Positions 1 through 7,489 of a stretch of DNA of 35,503 nucleotides are shown piece after piece. The notes under the pieces were generated by a model. It was not told the origin of the DNA. It was given only the letters and a program-made list of their open reading frames with translations, and did no database searches. The DNA is taken from the NCBI GenBank assembly GCA_946481295.1, contig CAMLLW010000015.1, positions 1-35,503 on the forward strand, written 5' to 3'. Numbering within the stretch: position 1 is the stretch's first letter; the number at the start of each line of letters is the position of its first letter. Source of the stretch: an uncultured Clostridia bacterium. Lineage in GTDB: Bacteria; Bacillota; Clostridia; Lachnospirales; UBA5962. A program made the position numbers and the translations under genes.

Positions 1-83
1 TCTTTCTTGTTTTTAATGTCTTACCTGACAACAGAGATTAGTATATCATCTATATTTTTATATGTCAATCATTTTTTTCATTT

Positions 84-272
84 TTATTCAAAATCTTTAT
101 TCTTTTTTAATTCTCTTTTTCTTTTTGTCATTATTCCTCCAATTTTTCCACTTTCTTTTGCACTTAAACTTTTCCATCCTGTTGCATTTACTTTATCTAA
201 AAGTCCTAATTCTTCTGCTATTTCATATTTTAATATATCATCTTGTGTCATTATATCTTTTTTCTTTGACAT
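84..272 (-). CDS. Small acid-soluble spore protein, alpha/beta type
   Basis: A 62-residue protein that would coat and protect DNA in the dormant spore and be degraded at germination. The family signature is visible: KYEIAEELGL near residues 15-24, then GW, then a LSAKESGKIGG segment ending in MTKR, which follows the alpha/beta SASP pattern (KYEIA.E.G, GxxGGxMxKR). The N- and C-termini are lysine-rich and the length is normal. An AAGGAG box lies about 8 bases before the ATG. It follows a membrane-protein gene with a 26-base gap. SASP genes are normally sigma-G dependent; I saw only a poor promoter match upstream. Identification is from motif recall, moderately strong. Confidence 0.82.
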   Translation of the reverse strand: MSKKKDIMTQDDILKYEIAEELGLLDKVNATGWKSLSAKESGKIGGIMTKRKRELKKNKDFE

Positions 273-298
273 AGCCTAACTCCTTAGTAATTTTTATT

Positions 299-1150
299 TT
301 ATTTATAAATACTAGCTTTTACAAAAGACTCAAATTTTTGATTAGTATTTGTTATACCTTTAAAAAAATATGCAGGTTGTACAATACTATTTTCATATAT
401 ATAAACTAATTCTATTTCTTCTAAATATATTTTTATTCCTTTTTCAAAATTTATTGGCAAATCATAATAAGCATCTTTTATAAATTTAATTGGAAAACTT
501 CTTAGTTTTTCATATTTAACATTATAATAATTAGCAGATATTATATTACCAAAAGAATCTAATAATACACTGTTTTTAATTGCATAATTTTTTATATTAT
601 TAATTCTAGATATAAAACTAACATTATAATTTTTATTATTATATTCAACTACTGCTTCTTCATAATTATTATCTAATAAATTATCATTAAAAAATTGTTC
701 TGCAATTTTAACAGCACTTTCTAAAGAAATAGAATTACTAATATCTTTGTTATTAAAATTATTTTCAAATTTTATTAAATTTATACTTTTAAATATATAT
801 ATTCTTTTATTATCTTTACAAAATATATAATAATCTTCATTTTCACCTATAAAAATATCTACTCCCATTAAGATTGCTTTTTTCTTAGCATCTTCTAAAG
901 AAATTTTATTTGACTTAATAGCGTATACATTGAGATTATTATATTCATTTTTTAAAATATTACTATTTATAACATATATATCATTAAATTTTTCTCTTTC
1001 TATATTTGAAATATTAGATCTATAGAATTTAGCTTTATTTAAATAATTCGGGATATAAATTAAATTAATATTATTTGTTGCATATAGAAGAATAATTAAT
1101 ATAGACGGACAAAAGAATAAAAATATTTTAAAAAATAATTTTTTATACAT
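299..1150 (-). CDS. Membrane-anchored protein with PepSY/YycI-like repeats
   Basis: About 283 residues. I start it at the internal ATG (MYKKLFF) because TTAGGAG lies 7 bases before it; an earlier in-frame start 14 codons upstream has no such site. One hydrophobic segment near residues 4-24 is followed by a Lys/Asn-rich extracytoplasmic part. Two short repeats (SLEDAKKKA and SLESAVKIAEQFF) and a C-terminal stretch ending in PAYFFKG with aromatic and acidic residues resemble the PepSY/YycH-YycI regulatory fold found outside the membrane in Firmicutes. No catalytic motif is visible. It sits between thiM and a SASP gene, so a sporulation or envelope role is possible but only inferred. Confidence 0.6.
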   Translation of the reverse strand: MYKKLFFKIFLFFCPSILIILLYATNNINLIYIPNYLNKAKFYRSNISNIEREKFNDIYVINSNILKNEYNNLNVYAIKSNKISLEDAKKKAILMGVDIFIGENEDYYIFCKDNKRIYIFKSINLIKFENNFNNKDISNSISLESAVKIAEQFFNDNLLDNNYEEAVVEYNNKNYNVSFISRINNIKNYAIKNSVLLDSFGNIISANYYNVKYEKLRSFPIKFIKDAYYDLPINFEKGIKIYLEEIELVYIYENSIVQPAYFFKGITNTNQKFESFVKASIYK

Positions 1151-1204
1151 AATATTTCTCCTAAATAAATAACTATAATAAATTATGTACAAAAATATGA
1201 ATTT

Positions 1205-1262
1205 TATTTATATAATAATAAAAGATGTATTTAAAAATACATCTTTTATTATTATATAAATA
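1205..1262 (-). terminator. Terminator after thiM
   Basis: A perfect inverted repeat with 28-bp arms around a two-base centre (1233-1234); the core is AAAAGATGTATTT / AAATACATCTTTT followed by an AT tract. It begins one base after the thiM stop codon. It is symmetrical enough to work both ways, but only minus-strand genes flank it. Confidence 0.85.
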
Positions 1263-2111
1263 CTATAATTTATAAATTTTAACTTCTTCTTCTATAGATT
1301 TAAAATCTATAATATTACTCATACTATCTATTAAATATGTCCTAAAACTCCCTGTTCCCTCATTTCTTTCAAAAACTTTTTTATATGCCCTTTCACCACA
1401 TATACCCATAAGAGATACTGCAATAACAGAAGATTCTAAAGCTTTATCTTTATTGGCTGCAATATATGTAGCAATTATACCTCCGAGCATACATCCACAT
1501 GAAGATATTTTTGACATCATATCACAACCATTATAAACTAAAAATACTTCTGTATTAAAAACAATTAAGTCCATTTCCCCTGTTATAATAATAATAGAAC
1601 CTGTAGATTGACTTAAATTTTTAGCAAGCTCTATAGTTTCATTTAAATTATTTTCTGTTACTATATCTAAAAGATTTGCACGAACACCCTTAGTATTTCC
1701 ACAACCATTATAAATTGCTTTAATTTCTGATATATTTCCTTTTATAACATCAAATTTTATACATTTTAAAAGTCTTAAAATAGCTTCTGTTCTAAAAAAA
1801 GAAGTTCCTACACCAACAGGATCTAATAATAATGGATGACCTAACTCATTTGCTCTTTCTCCTGCTAAAACCATAGATTCAATACTTATATTATTAATTG
1901 TTCCAATATTTATTACAGTAGCATCACAAATTGAAGTTATATCTCTTGTTTCTTTTATGCTATCTGCCATAATTGATGTCCCACCACAAGCTAAAATCAT
2001 ATTAGCAGTATCATTTGCTGAAATATAATTAGTAATACCATGAATTAAAGGTTTTTTTTCTCTAACATTTTTCATAATAATAGATATTACATTTTTCATT
2101 TTATCTTGCAT
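1263..2111 (-). CDS. thiM: Hydroxyethylthiazole kinase
   Basis: Salvages the thiazole half of thiamine by phosphorylating 4-methyl-5-(2-hydroxyethyl)thiazole with ATP. The 282 residues carry HGITNYISANDTAN (24-37), LDPVGVGTS (96-104), KGNISEI (124-130) and TGEMDLI (177-183), all ThiM ribokinase-fold hallmarks. The active-site loop, usually TGTGC, reads SSCGCMLGG (203-211): the cysteine at the catalytic position (207) is kept but preceding residues differ. The start ATG follows AAGGGGA. No thiD, thiE or TPP riboswitch motif is seen nearby, so this is an isolated salvage gene. A sigma-A-like promoter lies about 60 bases upstream and a strong terminator follows directly. Confidence 0.93.
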   Translation of the reverse strand: MQDKMKNVISIIMKNVREKKPLIHGITNYISANDTANMILACGGTSIMADSIKETRDITSICDATVINIGTINNISIESMVLAGERANELGHPLLLDPVGVGTSFFRTEAILRLLKCIKFDVIKGNISEIKAIYNGCGNTKGVRANLLDIVTENNLNETIELAKNLSQSTGSIIIITGEMDLIVFNTEVFLVYNGCDMMSKISSCGCMLGGIIATYIAANKDKALESSVIAVSLMGICGERAYKKVFERNEGTGSFRTYLIDSMSNIIDFKSIEEEVKIYKL

Positions 2112-2171
2112 AAAATATATCCCCTTAAATTTGTAATGTTAACACTATACAAAATATGTCAAATAATTTAT

Positions 2172-2200
2172 ATTATACATAATTTACCTAGATAATACAA
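2172..2200 (-). promoter_or_regulatory. Candidate sigma-A promoter for thiM
   Basis: On the minus strand TTGTAT, 17 bases, then TATAAT. The -10 is perfect, the -35 matches only TTG. It lies about 60 bases before the thiM start. In DNA this AT-rich a chance match is possible. Confidence 0.4.
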
Positions 2201-2270
2201 GTATTTTAACTGTCTAAAATATTTAATTAATTATTAAAATAATAATAATAATTATGAAATATATATAATA

Positions 2271-2633
2271 CTAATTTTCAATTATGACAAATGCTACCGC
2301 ATAATCATTACAATGTGATAAAGTTACATCTATATTTTTAATACCTTTTTCTAAATAAATTTTTTCTGCATTATTATGCAATATTATATAAGGTTTTCCA
2401 TTTTTTCTTCTTAATATTTCTATATCTTTTAATTTAAAATTTCTAAATCCTTCTCCAAAAGCTTTAGCAACTGCTTCTTTAGCTGCAAAATTTGTTGCGG
2501 CTGTTATATATCCTTTTTTTTCTATAAGTTCTAATTCTAATTCTGTAAAACATTTTTTTTTAAATGCATTTGATATTATTGCTTTTTTTACTCTATAAAT
2601 TTCTATAATATCAGTTCCTATTCCCTGAATCAT
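2271..2633 (-). CDS. acpS: Holo-[acyl-carrier-protein] synthase
   Basis: Transfers 4'-phosphopantetheine from CoA to a serine of acyl carrier protein. The 120-residue product starts MIQGIGTDIIEI, the AcpS N-terminus with the Mg-binding Asp, then has FAAKEAVAKAFGEG (family FAAKEA..KA.G.G) and LSHCNDYAVAFVI (family SH...YA.A.V). The start is at this ATG, not an in-frame one six codons upstream, because the family begins here and a GGAG sits 8 bases before it. It overlaps the last 23 bases of the coiled-coil gene upstream, implying translational coupling. No strong terminator follows, only an AT-rich imperfect hairpin. Confidence 0.94.
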   Translation of the reverse strand: MIQGIGTDIIEIYRVKKAIISNAFKKKCFTELELELIEKKGYITAATNFAAKEAVAKAFGEGFRNFKLKDIEILRRKNGKPYIILHNNAEKIYLEKGIKNIDVTLSHCNDYAVAFVIIEN

Positions 2634-3270
2634 TTTTTTTCTCCAACTCATTATATCTAATGTCTAAAATTTCTATTATTTCTTTCCCAAGCATTCTATG
2701 CATTAACTTATAAGTTTTTTCATAGTCATTTTCATATATAGCTTTATCTTCTATACACTTTTTTAATTTTTCTCTTAATTCTTCTATATTAATTTCTAAT
2801 TCATTTAATCTTTTTTTGCTATCTTTCATTACATTATAACAAATTTCCATAGATTCCTTTAATAATAAAAGGTTTGTTTCTTTTAATTCATTTGATACTT
2901 TTTCAATATTATTTGATAATTCTTCTACATCAGAATTAGCTTTTAAAATTGTATTACGTCTAAACTCCATATTATCTTTTATATACATTTCATTATTATC
3001 TATACTTCCCATTAATTCTATAATTTTATTTATATCTTTTTTCTTCATTTTTAAAATTAATTCTCTATCTTCTCTTAATCTAGCCTCTGTTTTCATAAGT
3101 TCTTTAATTTTAATCTCTAATTTTTTAATTGTTTCTGTTTTATACTTATCTGGAAAAAGCCCTAACCAAACACTATCTAAAATTAATGGTGATATATTTA
3201 AATCTTGTAACATATCTAAATCTAAAGTAAATTTATGATTTATTTCTTTTTTTTGTTTTATTCCAAGCAT
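2611..3270 (-). CDS. Coiled-coil protein of unknown function
   Basis: About 219 residues, unrecognised. Start chosen at the ATG with GGGGG five bases upstream (MLGIKQKKE); a TTG four codons earlier overlaps that ribosome-binding site. After a short N-terminal part containing SVWLGLFPDKYK, residues from about 50 to the end are almost all heptad-like Leu/Ile/Lys/Glu, typical of long coiled coils. There is no signal peptide, membrane segment or cysteine motif. The stop lies inside acpS, so both are probably on one transcript. The size and helical character resemble flagellar or secretion chaperones and cytoskeletal adaptors, but nothing specific supports either. Confidence 0.7.
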   Translation of the reverse strand: MLGIKQKKEINHKFTLDLDMLQDLNISPLILDSVWLGLFPDKYKTETIKKLEIKIKELMKTEARLREDRELILKMKKKDINKIIELMGSIDNNEMYIKDNMEFRRNTILKANSDVEELSNNIEKVSNELKETNLLLLKESMEICYNVMKDSKKRLNELEINIEELREKLKKCIEDKAIYENDYEKTYKLMHRMLGKEIIEILDIRYNELEKKNDSGNRN

Positions 3271-3337
3271 ATTAACCCCCAATTAAAATATTAATTTATT
3301 ATTAATTTTTATAAAAACTTATTAGAGTTTTATGTTT

Positions 3338-3367
3338 GCAAAAAAATAAGCATAAATAATGCTTATT
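3338..3367 (-). terminator. Terminator after the metallopeptidase gene
   Basis: Hairpin AATAAGCAT / ATGCTTATT (arms 3345-3353 and 3359-3367, five-base loop), followed on the minus strand by a run of U from the A-tract at 3340-3346. It lies about 30 bases beyond the metallopeptidase stop codon, upstream of the coiled-coil gene. Confidence 0.75.
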
Positions 3368-3395
3368 AATAAATTAATTTTATTTATTATTATTT

Positions 3396-4520
3396 TTATT
3401 TACCAAAATCATATATAAATGGTTCTGATGCAAAGATTAGACCACTACTATCTTTAGAATAAATTATAAATTCATACTTTCCTTCATAAGATTCTGAATA
3501 AGTGTATAATTTACCATTTTTATCTTTATATTGTGTATTGCCAAATATCACTATTGGTTCTTCATTATAATTTAAAGTTTTTAATGGAAATATAGTAAAA
3601 TTACTATCTTTAGGATGCATAATTACTGTATATTCTAAATTTTTATTATTAATATCTCTATCATACAGTAAAATATATTGTTTTCCATAACTTTGTTTTA
3701 TTTCTTTTATATTGACTATTTTAGGTAATTTAATTATAGAATTGTCTGCAAAATAATTATAATTAGCTATCTTTAAAAAATATTTTAATAAACCATTTAC
3801 ACTTGTGGCTATTGGCAAATATTTATTTTGTTGTGGTAATGCATTGTAAAAAAGTGGTTCATATTTTTGAGATTCTAGTCCTTCTTGAACTTTCTGTAAA
3901 TTGTCTTTATATTTGTAACTTTGTTTTGCTGTTTTAGAGCCTAATAATTGTACATAATCATTTGCTAAAATTTCTTGTATATCCCATATGTAATTGTAAT
4001 TTCTTGAAATATTATATGATATAGGATAATTTCTTAAATTTCTTAAATTTCCATACTCAGTATTTAATAATAATTCTGATGGATAAATTTGCTCATACTT
4101 TACTATATTATATAATGTGTAATGATGACCATATTCATGTGATAAAAAATACGCAATATCTTTAATATTTTTATATCTATTTCCATAATTTATAGTTATA
4201 GTTGCATTATGGCCTAAATGATAAGTTCCATTTTTATTTACAGATATATCATCGTTATATTCTGCAAAAACATTACTATTTCCGCTTGCATTTATAATAA
4301 TTTTACTTAAATATTGTATTTCATTAGATATTGTATTGTTTAAAAGTTCTCTATATAAGGCTTCTAAAGAAGAGTTATTCCAATTTTTAGAATAACTAAT
4401 TATAGTTAAATTATTTTTCTTTATTAACCCATAAATTTTGCTATTTTCATTTGCATATGTAATATTAAAAATGTTAAAACTAAAAATAGTAACAAAAAAT
4501 ATATATGCTACAACTTTCAC
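3396..4520 (-). CDS. Secreted zinc metallopeptidase (HEXXH), uncharacterised
   Basis: 374 residues from a GTG start; AAGGAGG lies five bases before this GTG, whereas an ATG six codons upstream overlaps the site. A signal peptide is clear (VVAYIFFVTIFSFNIF, then a likely cut after TYA). HEYGHHY (H at 128 and 132 of the mature numbering from GTG) is a zinc-binding HEXXH site, and WDIQEILANDY about 50 residues later offers the glutamate expected as third ligand of gluzincins. The C-terminal third is rich in aromatic and beta-type segments and may be a separate binding domain. It has its own terminator. The substrate is unknown; the only context is nearby sporulation genes. Activity is inferred from the motif. 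Confidence 0.78.
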   Translation of the reverse strand: MKVVAYIFFVTIFSFNIFNITYANENSKIYGLIKKNNLTIISYSKNWNNSSLEALYRELLNNTISNEIQYLSKIIINASGNSNVFAEYNDDISVNKNGTYHLGHNATITINYGNRYKNIKDIAYFLSHEYGHHYTLYNIVKYEQIYPSELLLNTEYGNLRNLRNYPISYNISRNYNYIWDIQEILANDYVQLLGSKTAKQSYKYKDNLQKVQEGLESQKYEPLFYNALPQQNKYLPIATSVNGLLKYFLKIANYNYFADNSIIKLPKIVNIKEIKQSYGKQYILLYDRDINNKNLEYTVIMHPKDSNFTIFPLKTLNYNEEPIVIFGNTQYKDKNGKLYTYSESYEGKYEFIIYSKDSSGLIFASEPFIYDFGK

Positions 4521-4675
4521 ATTTTCCTCCTTAAACAAATGTATTTAAAACTAAATATACTATACCATAATATTATTTATAAATTATTAAACTATATTTA
4601 AAATATTATTTCAATTTAATTTATTTATATACAATTATAAATTAGGTATATATGACTCTATTTTTATTTTTTAAT

Positions 4676-4717
4676 AAAATAATAAAAACCACTATTTATA
4701 GTGGTTTTTATTATTTT
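4676..4717 (-). terminator. Terminator of spoIIQ
   Basis: Perfect 19-bp arms (4676-4694 and 4699-4717) around a four-base loop, core AAAAACCACTA / TAGTGGTTTTT. It overlaps the spoIIQ stop codon and gives a U-rich tail on the minus strand. Confidence 0.9.
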
Positions 4718-5643
4718 GAAACAAGTATCATAGAAGGATCTATGCTTTTATTTTCTCTTTCTACTTTAAAACCTATATGACTTCCTAAAGCTACACTATA
4801 TATGGATGGTTCAGATACATTTGCAATAATTTCTCCTTTTGAAACTACATCTCCTTTAGAAAGTTTAATATCATCTAATTGGGTATATGTAGTAACCCAT
4901 CCATTTCCATGATCTATTAAAACTGTATTACCATCTTCTTTATTATTTTTAATATCTAATACTACACCATCAGCAGCTGCTCTTACTTTATCACCTGTTT
5001 TTGCAGCTATTTTTATAGTATCATTTGTTCTAAATTGATCTAAAGTTTCATCGTAAACCATTTTATCTGGGCTATATTCCATAACTATATCACCTGATAC
5101 AGGCCAATTCATCTCATCTTCTTCTCCAAAATTTTTAGATACACTTGCTTTTTCATTTTTAGGTTGTTCTACCTTACTTTTATTATCTTCTTTATTTTTT
5201 TCTTCTGTTATTTTATCTTCACTTTCTGATATTTCTTTCATATTTTCTTCAGTATCTTCTTGAGAAATAATATTTTCTGATTCTTGATCTGAATCTAATA
5301 TTTCTTTATCTTTAGCTTCTTCATAAATATTTTCTTCATTATTAGTAATATCAGTTGATTTTTCTAAATTATTATCAGAAATACTTTCTTTATTAGTTTT
5401 AGATTTACTATTTTCTATATCAGTATAACCTTTTACATTATTATTACTAGTTTCTTTCATATCATTAAGACTTAGTTGCAATTCTGATATATCATTTTTA
5501 CCATTATTTAAATTTAATGTACTATAAATAATTACAACTGATGCTAACATAATAACCCCTATACATGAATATAATGCTAAATAAAATCCTCTTCTTTGAA
5601 ATATACTTTGGGACCTTCCTATTATTCTTCTTCTATTTTTCAT
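4711..5643 (-). CDS. spoIIQ: SpoIIQ-type M23/LytM-domain sporulation protein
   Basis: Forespore-membrane partner of the SpoIIIA (AH) channel during engulfment. 310 residues from the ATG preceded by GGAGGTG; an upstream start is not used. Arg-rich N-tail, one membrane helix (about residues 22-42), a long Asn/Glu/Ser-rich linker (50-175), then a LytM domain from about 180. Position next to spoIID supports the name; this pairing is usual in Clostridia. Zinc and catalytic positions are mostly lost: the family THxGIDI-type motif reads TNDTIKI (His to Asn, Asp to Lys), YxHL reads YTQL, and the final HxH reads HIG. It is thus probably a binding, not a cutting, domain, as in Bacillus SpoIIQ. Confidence 0.88.
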   Translation of the reverse strand: MKNRRRIIGRSQSIFQRRGFYLALYSCIGVIMLASVVIIYSTLNLNNGKNDISELQLSLNDMKETSNNNVKGYTDIENSKSKTNKESISDNNLEKSTDITNNEENIYEEAKDKEILDSDQESENIISQEDTEENMKEISESEDKITEEKNKEDNKSKVEQPKNEKASVSKNFGEEDEMNWPVSGDIVMEYSPDKMVYDETLDQFRTNDTIKIAAKTGDKVRAAADGVVLDIKNNKEDGNTVLIDHGNGWVTTYTQLDDIKLSKGDVVSKGEIIANVSEPSIYSVALGSHIGFKVERENKSIDPSMILVSK

Positions 5644-5661
5644 GAATAACACCTCCAACAA

Positions 5662-5691
5662 TAGTATTAACTCTATATAAAGTTGTTATTC
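5662..5691 (-). promoter_or_regulatory. Candidate sigma-F/sigma-G promoter for spoIIQ
   Basis: Minus strand reads GAATA, 15 bases, then GTTAATACTA. This fits the sigma-F pattern (GyATA, 15, GGnRAnAnTR) at all but one or two constrained bases. SpoIIQ is sigma-F dependent in Bacillus. A caveat: a start seven bases downstream would leave a leader of only about 12 bases, beginning inside the GGAGGTG ribosome-binding site. Confidence 0.38.
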
Positions 5692-5731
5692 ACAATAAAA
5701 TGTATTTCTGCTATATATTTGCATTTTAATT

Positions 5732-6652
5732 TTATATACTTGATATATATGTATCCTTATAATAATAATTTAAAATATCTTTATAATTATAACCATTTTT
5801 AGCTAAAAAGTTTGCACCTGTTTGACTCATTCCTACACCATGTCCATATCCTTTAGTTATAAAATCTATAGAATCATTTTTTATATTAAAATTAAAATTT
5901 GTAGAACGCAATAAGAATATTTTTCTAAATAGACTAGCTTCTATTATTTTGTTTCCTAATTGAATATTTTTGATATAACCTGCTTTTGTATAATTTAATA
6001 TTTTAATATCTTTTTTTAAGTCATTAGACAGTACTATATTAGGAAAATTATTATTTATAATATTATAAAATTCTTCTTTATTAAAACTTTTTTTATGCTC
6101 AAAATCTGGATATTCTTTATCAAAACTACTTTCTACACTTTTTAAATAAGGTAAATCTTTTTTCCAAACATCTTCAGAATTTTCAGTTATACCAGCACTC
6201 ATAGCATGAAATACTGCTTCTATTGGTTCATTATCATAAATTATAATTTCGTTACAAGTACTATTTACAGCTTGTTCTATTTTTTTATAGTAAGTTTCAA
6301 AATCTTTCCCCCATCTATTTTTCATTTCATCTATAGATATATAACTTTGATCTATATCTTTTAAAGAAATATTAGAATTATTTTTTATATGCCTTTGTGC
6401 ATAAGTACGCGATGCAACAGCTTGTGCTTTTAATGCTTCTATATCATATGAAGCTGGCATTTCACTAGCTACAACTCCTTTTAAATATTCCTCAAATTCA
6501 TTATCATCTTTTAAAATAATATCTGGACTTAAAATAGATTCATTATTATCTTTATAAGTATTAAAATTATAATTTTTCATATAAATAAAAACTATAATAA
6601 ATATTATTATACTAATTATAGATAGAATACAATTTATAAATGTTTTATACAA
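5732..6652 (-). CDS. spoIID: Stage II sporulation protein D, lytic transglycosylase
   Basis: Mother-cell peptidoglycan hydrolase of the DMP engulfment complex; it removes stem-peptide-denuded glycan. 306 residues: short cytoplasmic tail, membrane helix (about 8-25), then the SpoIID domain with GVVASEMP (catalytic Glu64), EALKAQAVASRTYA (72-85) and the C-terminal GYGHGVGMSQ (268-277) typical of the family. Start is TTG with GAGGTG five bases upstream; no usable ATG precedes the membrane helix. That ribosome-binding site lies in the 3' arm of the csrA terminator hairpin. SpoIIQ follows 70 bases downstream. Confidence 0.94.
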   Translation of the reverse strand: MYKTFINCILSIISIIIFIIVFIYMKNYNFNTYKDNNESILSPDIILKDDNEFEEYLKGVVASEMPASYDIEALKAQAVASRTYAQRHIKNNSNISLKDIDQSYISIDEMKNRWGKDFETYYKKIEQAVNSTCNEIIIYDNEPIEAVFHAMSAGITENSEDVWKKDLPYLKSVESSFDKEYPDFEHKKSFNKEEFYNIINNNFPNIVLSNDLKKDIKILNYTKAGYIKNIQLGNKIIEASLFRKIFLLRSTNFNFNIKNDSIDFITKGYGHGVGMSQTGANFLAKNGYNYKDILNYYYKDTYISSI

Positions 6653-6703
6653 AAAAACACCTCACACAAATTTATATTATTTATATCTATGAGGCATTTT
6701 TTT
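6652..6703 (-). terminator. Terminator of csrA, overlapping the spoIID start
   Basis: On the minus strand AAAAAATGCCTCA pairs (two G-U pairs) with TGAGGTGTTTTTT, with a 25-base AT-rich loop. The 3' arm and its T-run contain the GAGGTG ribosome-binding site and TTG start of spoIID. Confidence 0.72.
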
Positions 6704-6722
6704 ATTTAGAACTATAAATAGA

Positions 6723-6944
6723 TTAATTTTTAAACAAACTATTTAATTTATTAATATCAGAATTTTCTACAGCTTCTTTATTACTTTCTACAATTTGTTC
6801 ATAAATTTCTCTTCTATGAACACTTATACTTTTAGGTGCATTAATACCTAATTTAACATAATCTCCTTGTACACCTAAAATAACAACTTCTATGTCATCT
6901 CCGATAATTATAGATTCACCTTTTTTTCTTGTAAGAGCTAACAT
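6723..6944 (-). CDS. csrA: Carbon storage regulator, RNA-binding translational repressor
   Basis: Dimeric RNA-binding protein that covers GGA-containing ribosome-binding sites; in Firmicutes the main target is the flagellin mRNA. 73 residues, starting [19 protein letters not shown], with [22 protein letters not shown], the CsrA core. The C-terminus is slightly longer than in E. coli, as is usual in Firmicutes where FliW binds. GGAGGTGA precedes the ATG and abuts the fliW stop codon (14 bases between genes), so the pair is co-translated. Confidence 0.97.
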   Translation of the reverse strand: MLALTRKKGESIIIGDDIEVVILGVQGDYVKLGINAPKSISVHRREIYEQIVESNKEAVENSDINKLNSLFKN

Positions 6945-6958
6945 AAATTATCACCTCC

Positions 6959-7399
6959 TTAAGAATTTTCATTCTTTATGTGTTTAATAAATTTATACTT
7001 TATTTCATAGTTATTATTTAAAATTAATTGTTCACCCTTTTTATTATTTTTATTAATAACAATAGGTGCTTTTAAATTTATAGTTGATTCTTCTATATTT
7101 TGAGAAACATTTATAACTACATAAACACTAAACTCCTCTTCAGAAAATATCTCCAAATTTTTTAATTCTAAATCATCAAAATCTGGATTATATTCTGGTA
7201 AGATACAAAATACATCTAAAATAGCTAAAGCTAAATTTGTATCATCTATAGATTGTAACCACATAAATATATTTTGTTCTGCTTCTTGTAATATAACAAA
7301 TTGTTTATAATCTGTAAAGCCAGGTAATCCTTTATCAAAATTTATAATATTTTTTTCATCTATTTCAATTTTACCAAAATATTTAGTATCCAAATTCAT
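6959..7399 (-). CDS. fliW: Flagellar assembly factor FliW
   Basis: Antagonist of CsrA: FliW bound to flagellin is released as flagellin is exported and then sequesters CsrA. 146 residues with the family start (TKYFGKIEIDE), FDKGLPGF (23-30), an FxxLQ..E segment and a C-terminal acidic/hydrophobic region. GAAGGAG lies upstream. It lies after the flgL terminator, so fliW-csrA may have its own start or depend on read-through. Confidence 0.95.
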   Translation of the reverse strand: MNLDTKYFGKIEIDEKNIINFDKGLPGFTDYKQFVILQEAEQNIFMWLQSIDDTNLALAILDVFCILPEYNPDFDDLELKNLEIFSEEEFSVYVVINVSQNIEESTINLKAPIVINKNNKKGEQLILNNNYEIKYKFIKHIKNENS

Positions 7400-7456
7400 A
7401 TTTATAAAGTCTCCTTCAAATTTTATTTAAAAAAACATATGTACATATAAAAACTA

Positions 7457-7489
7457 ATAAAAACATAGTATAAAATACTATGTTTTTAT
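7457..7489 (-). terminator. Terminator of flgL
   Basis: Perfect 15-bp arms ATAAAAACATAGTAT / ATACTATGTTTTTAT with loop AAA. It overlaps the flgL stop and separates the hook-associated genes from fliW-csrA. Confidence 0.88.

Noticed and set aside
7-279. Plus-strand frames opposite the SASP gene
   Set aside because: Low-complexity Phe/Leu/Ile translation with no ribosome-binding site; the SASP frame on the other strand explains the region.
2112-2270. TPP riboswitch upstream of thiM
   Set aside because: None of the conserved TPP aptamer blocks (such as CTGAGA) was found on the minus strand.
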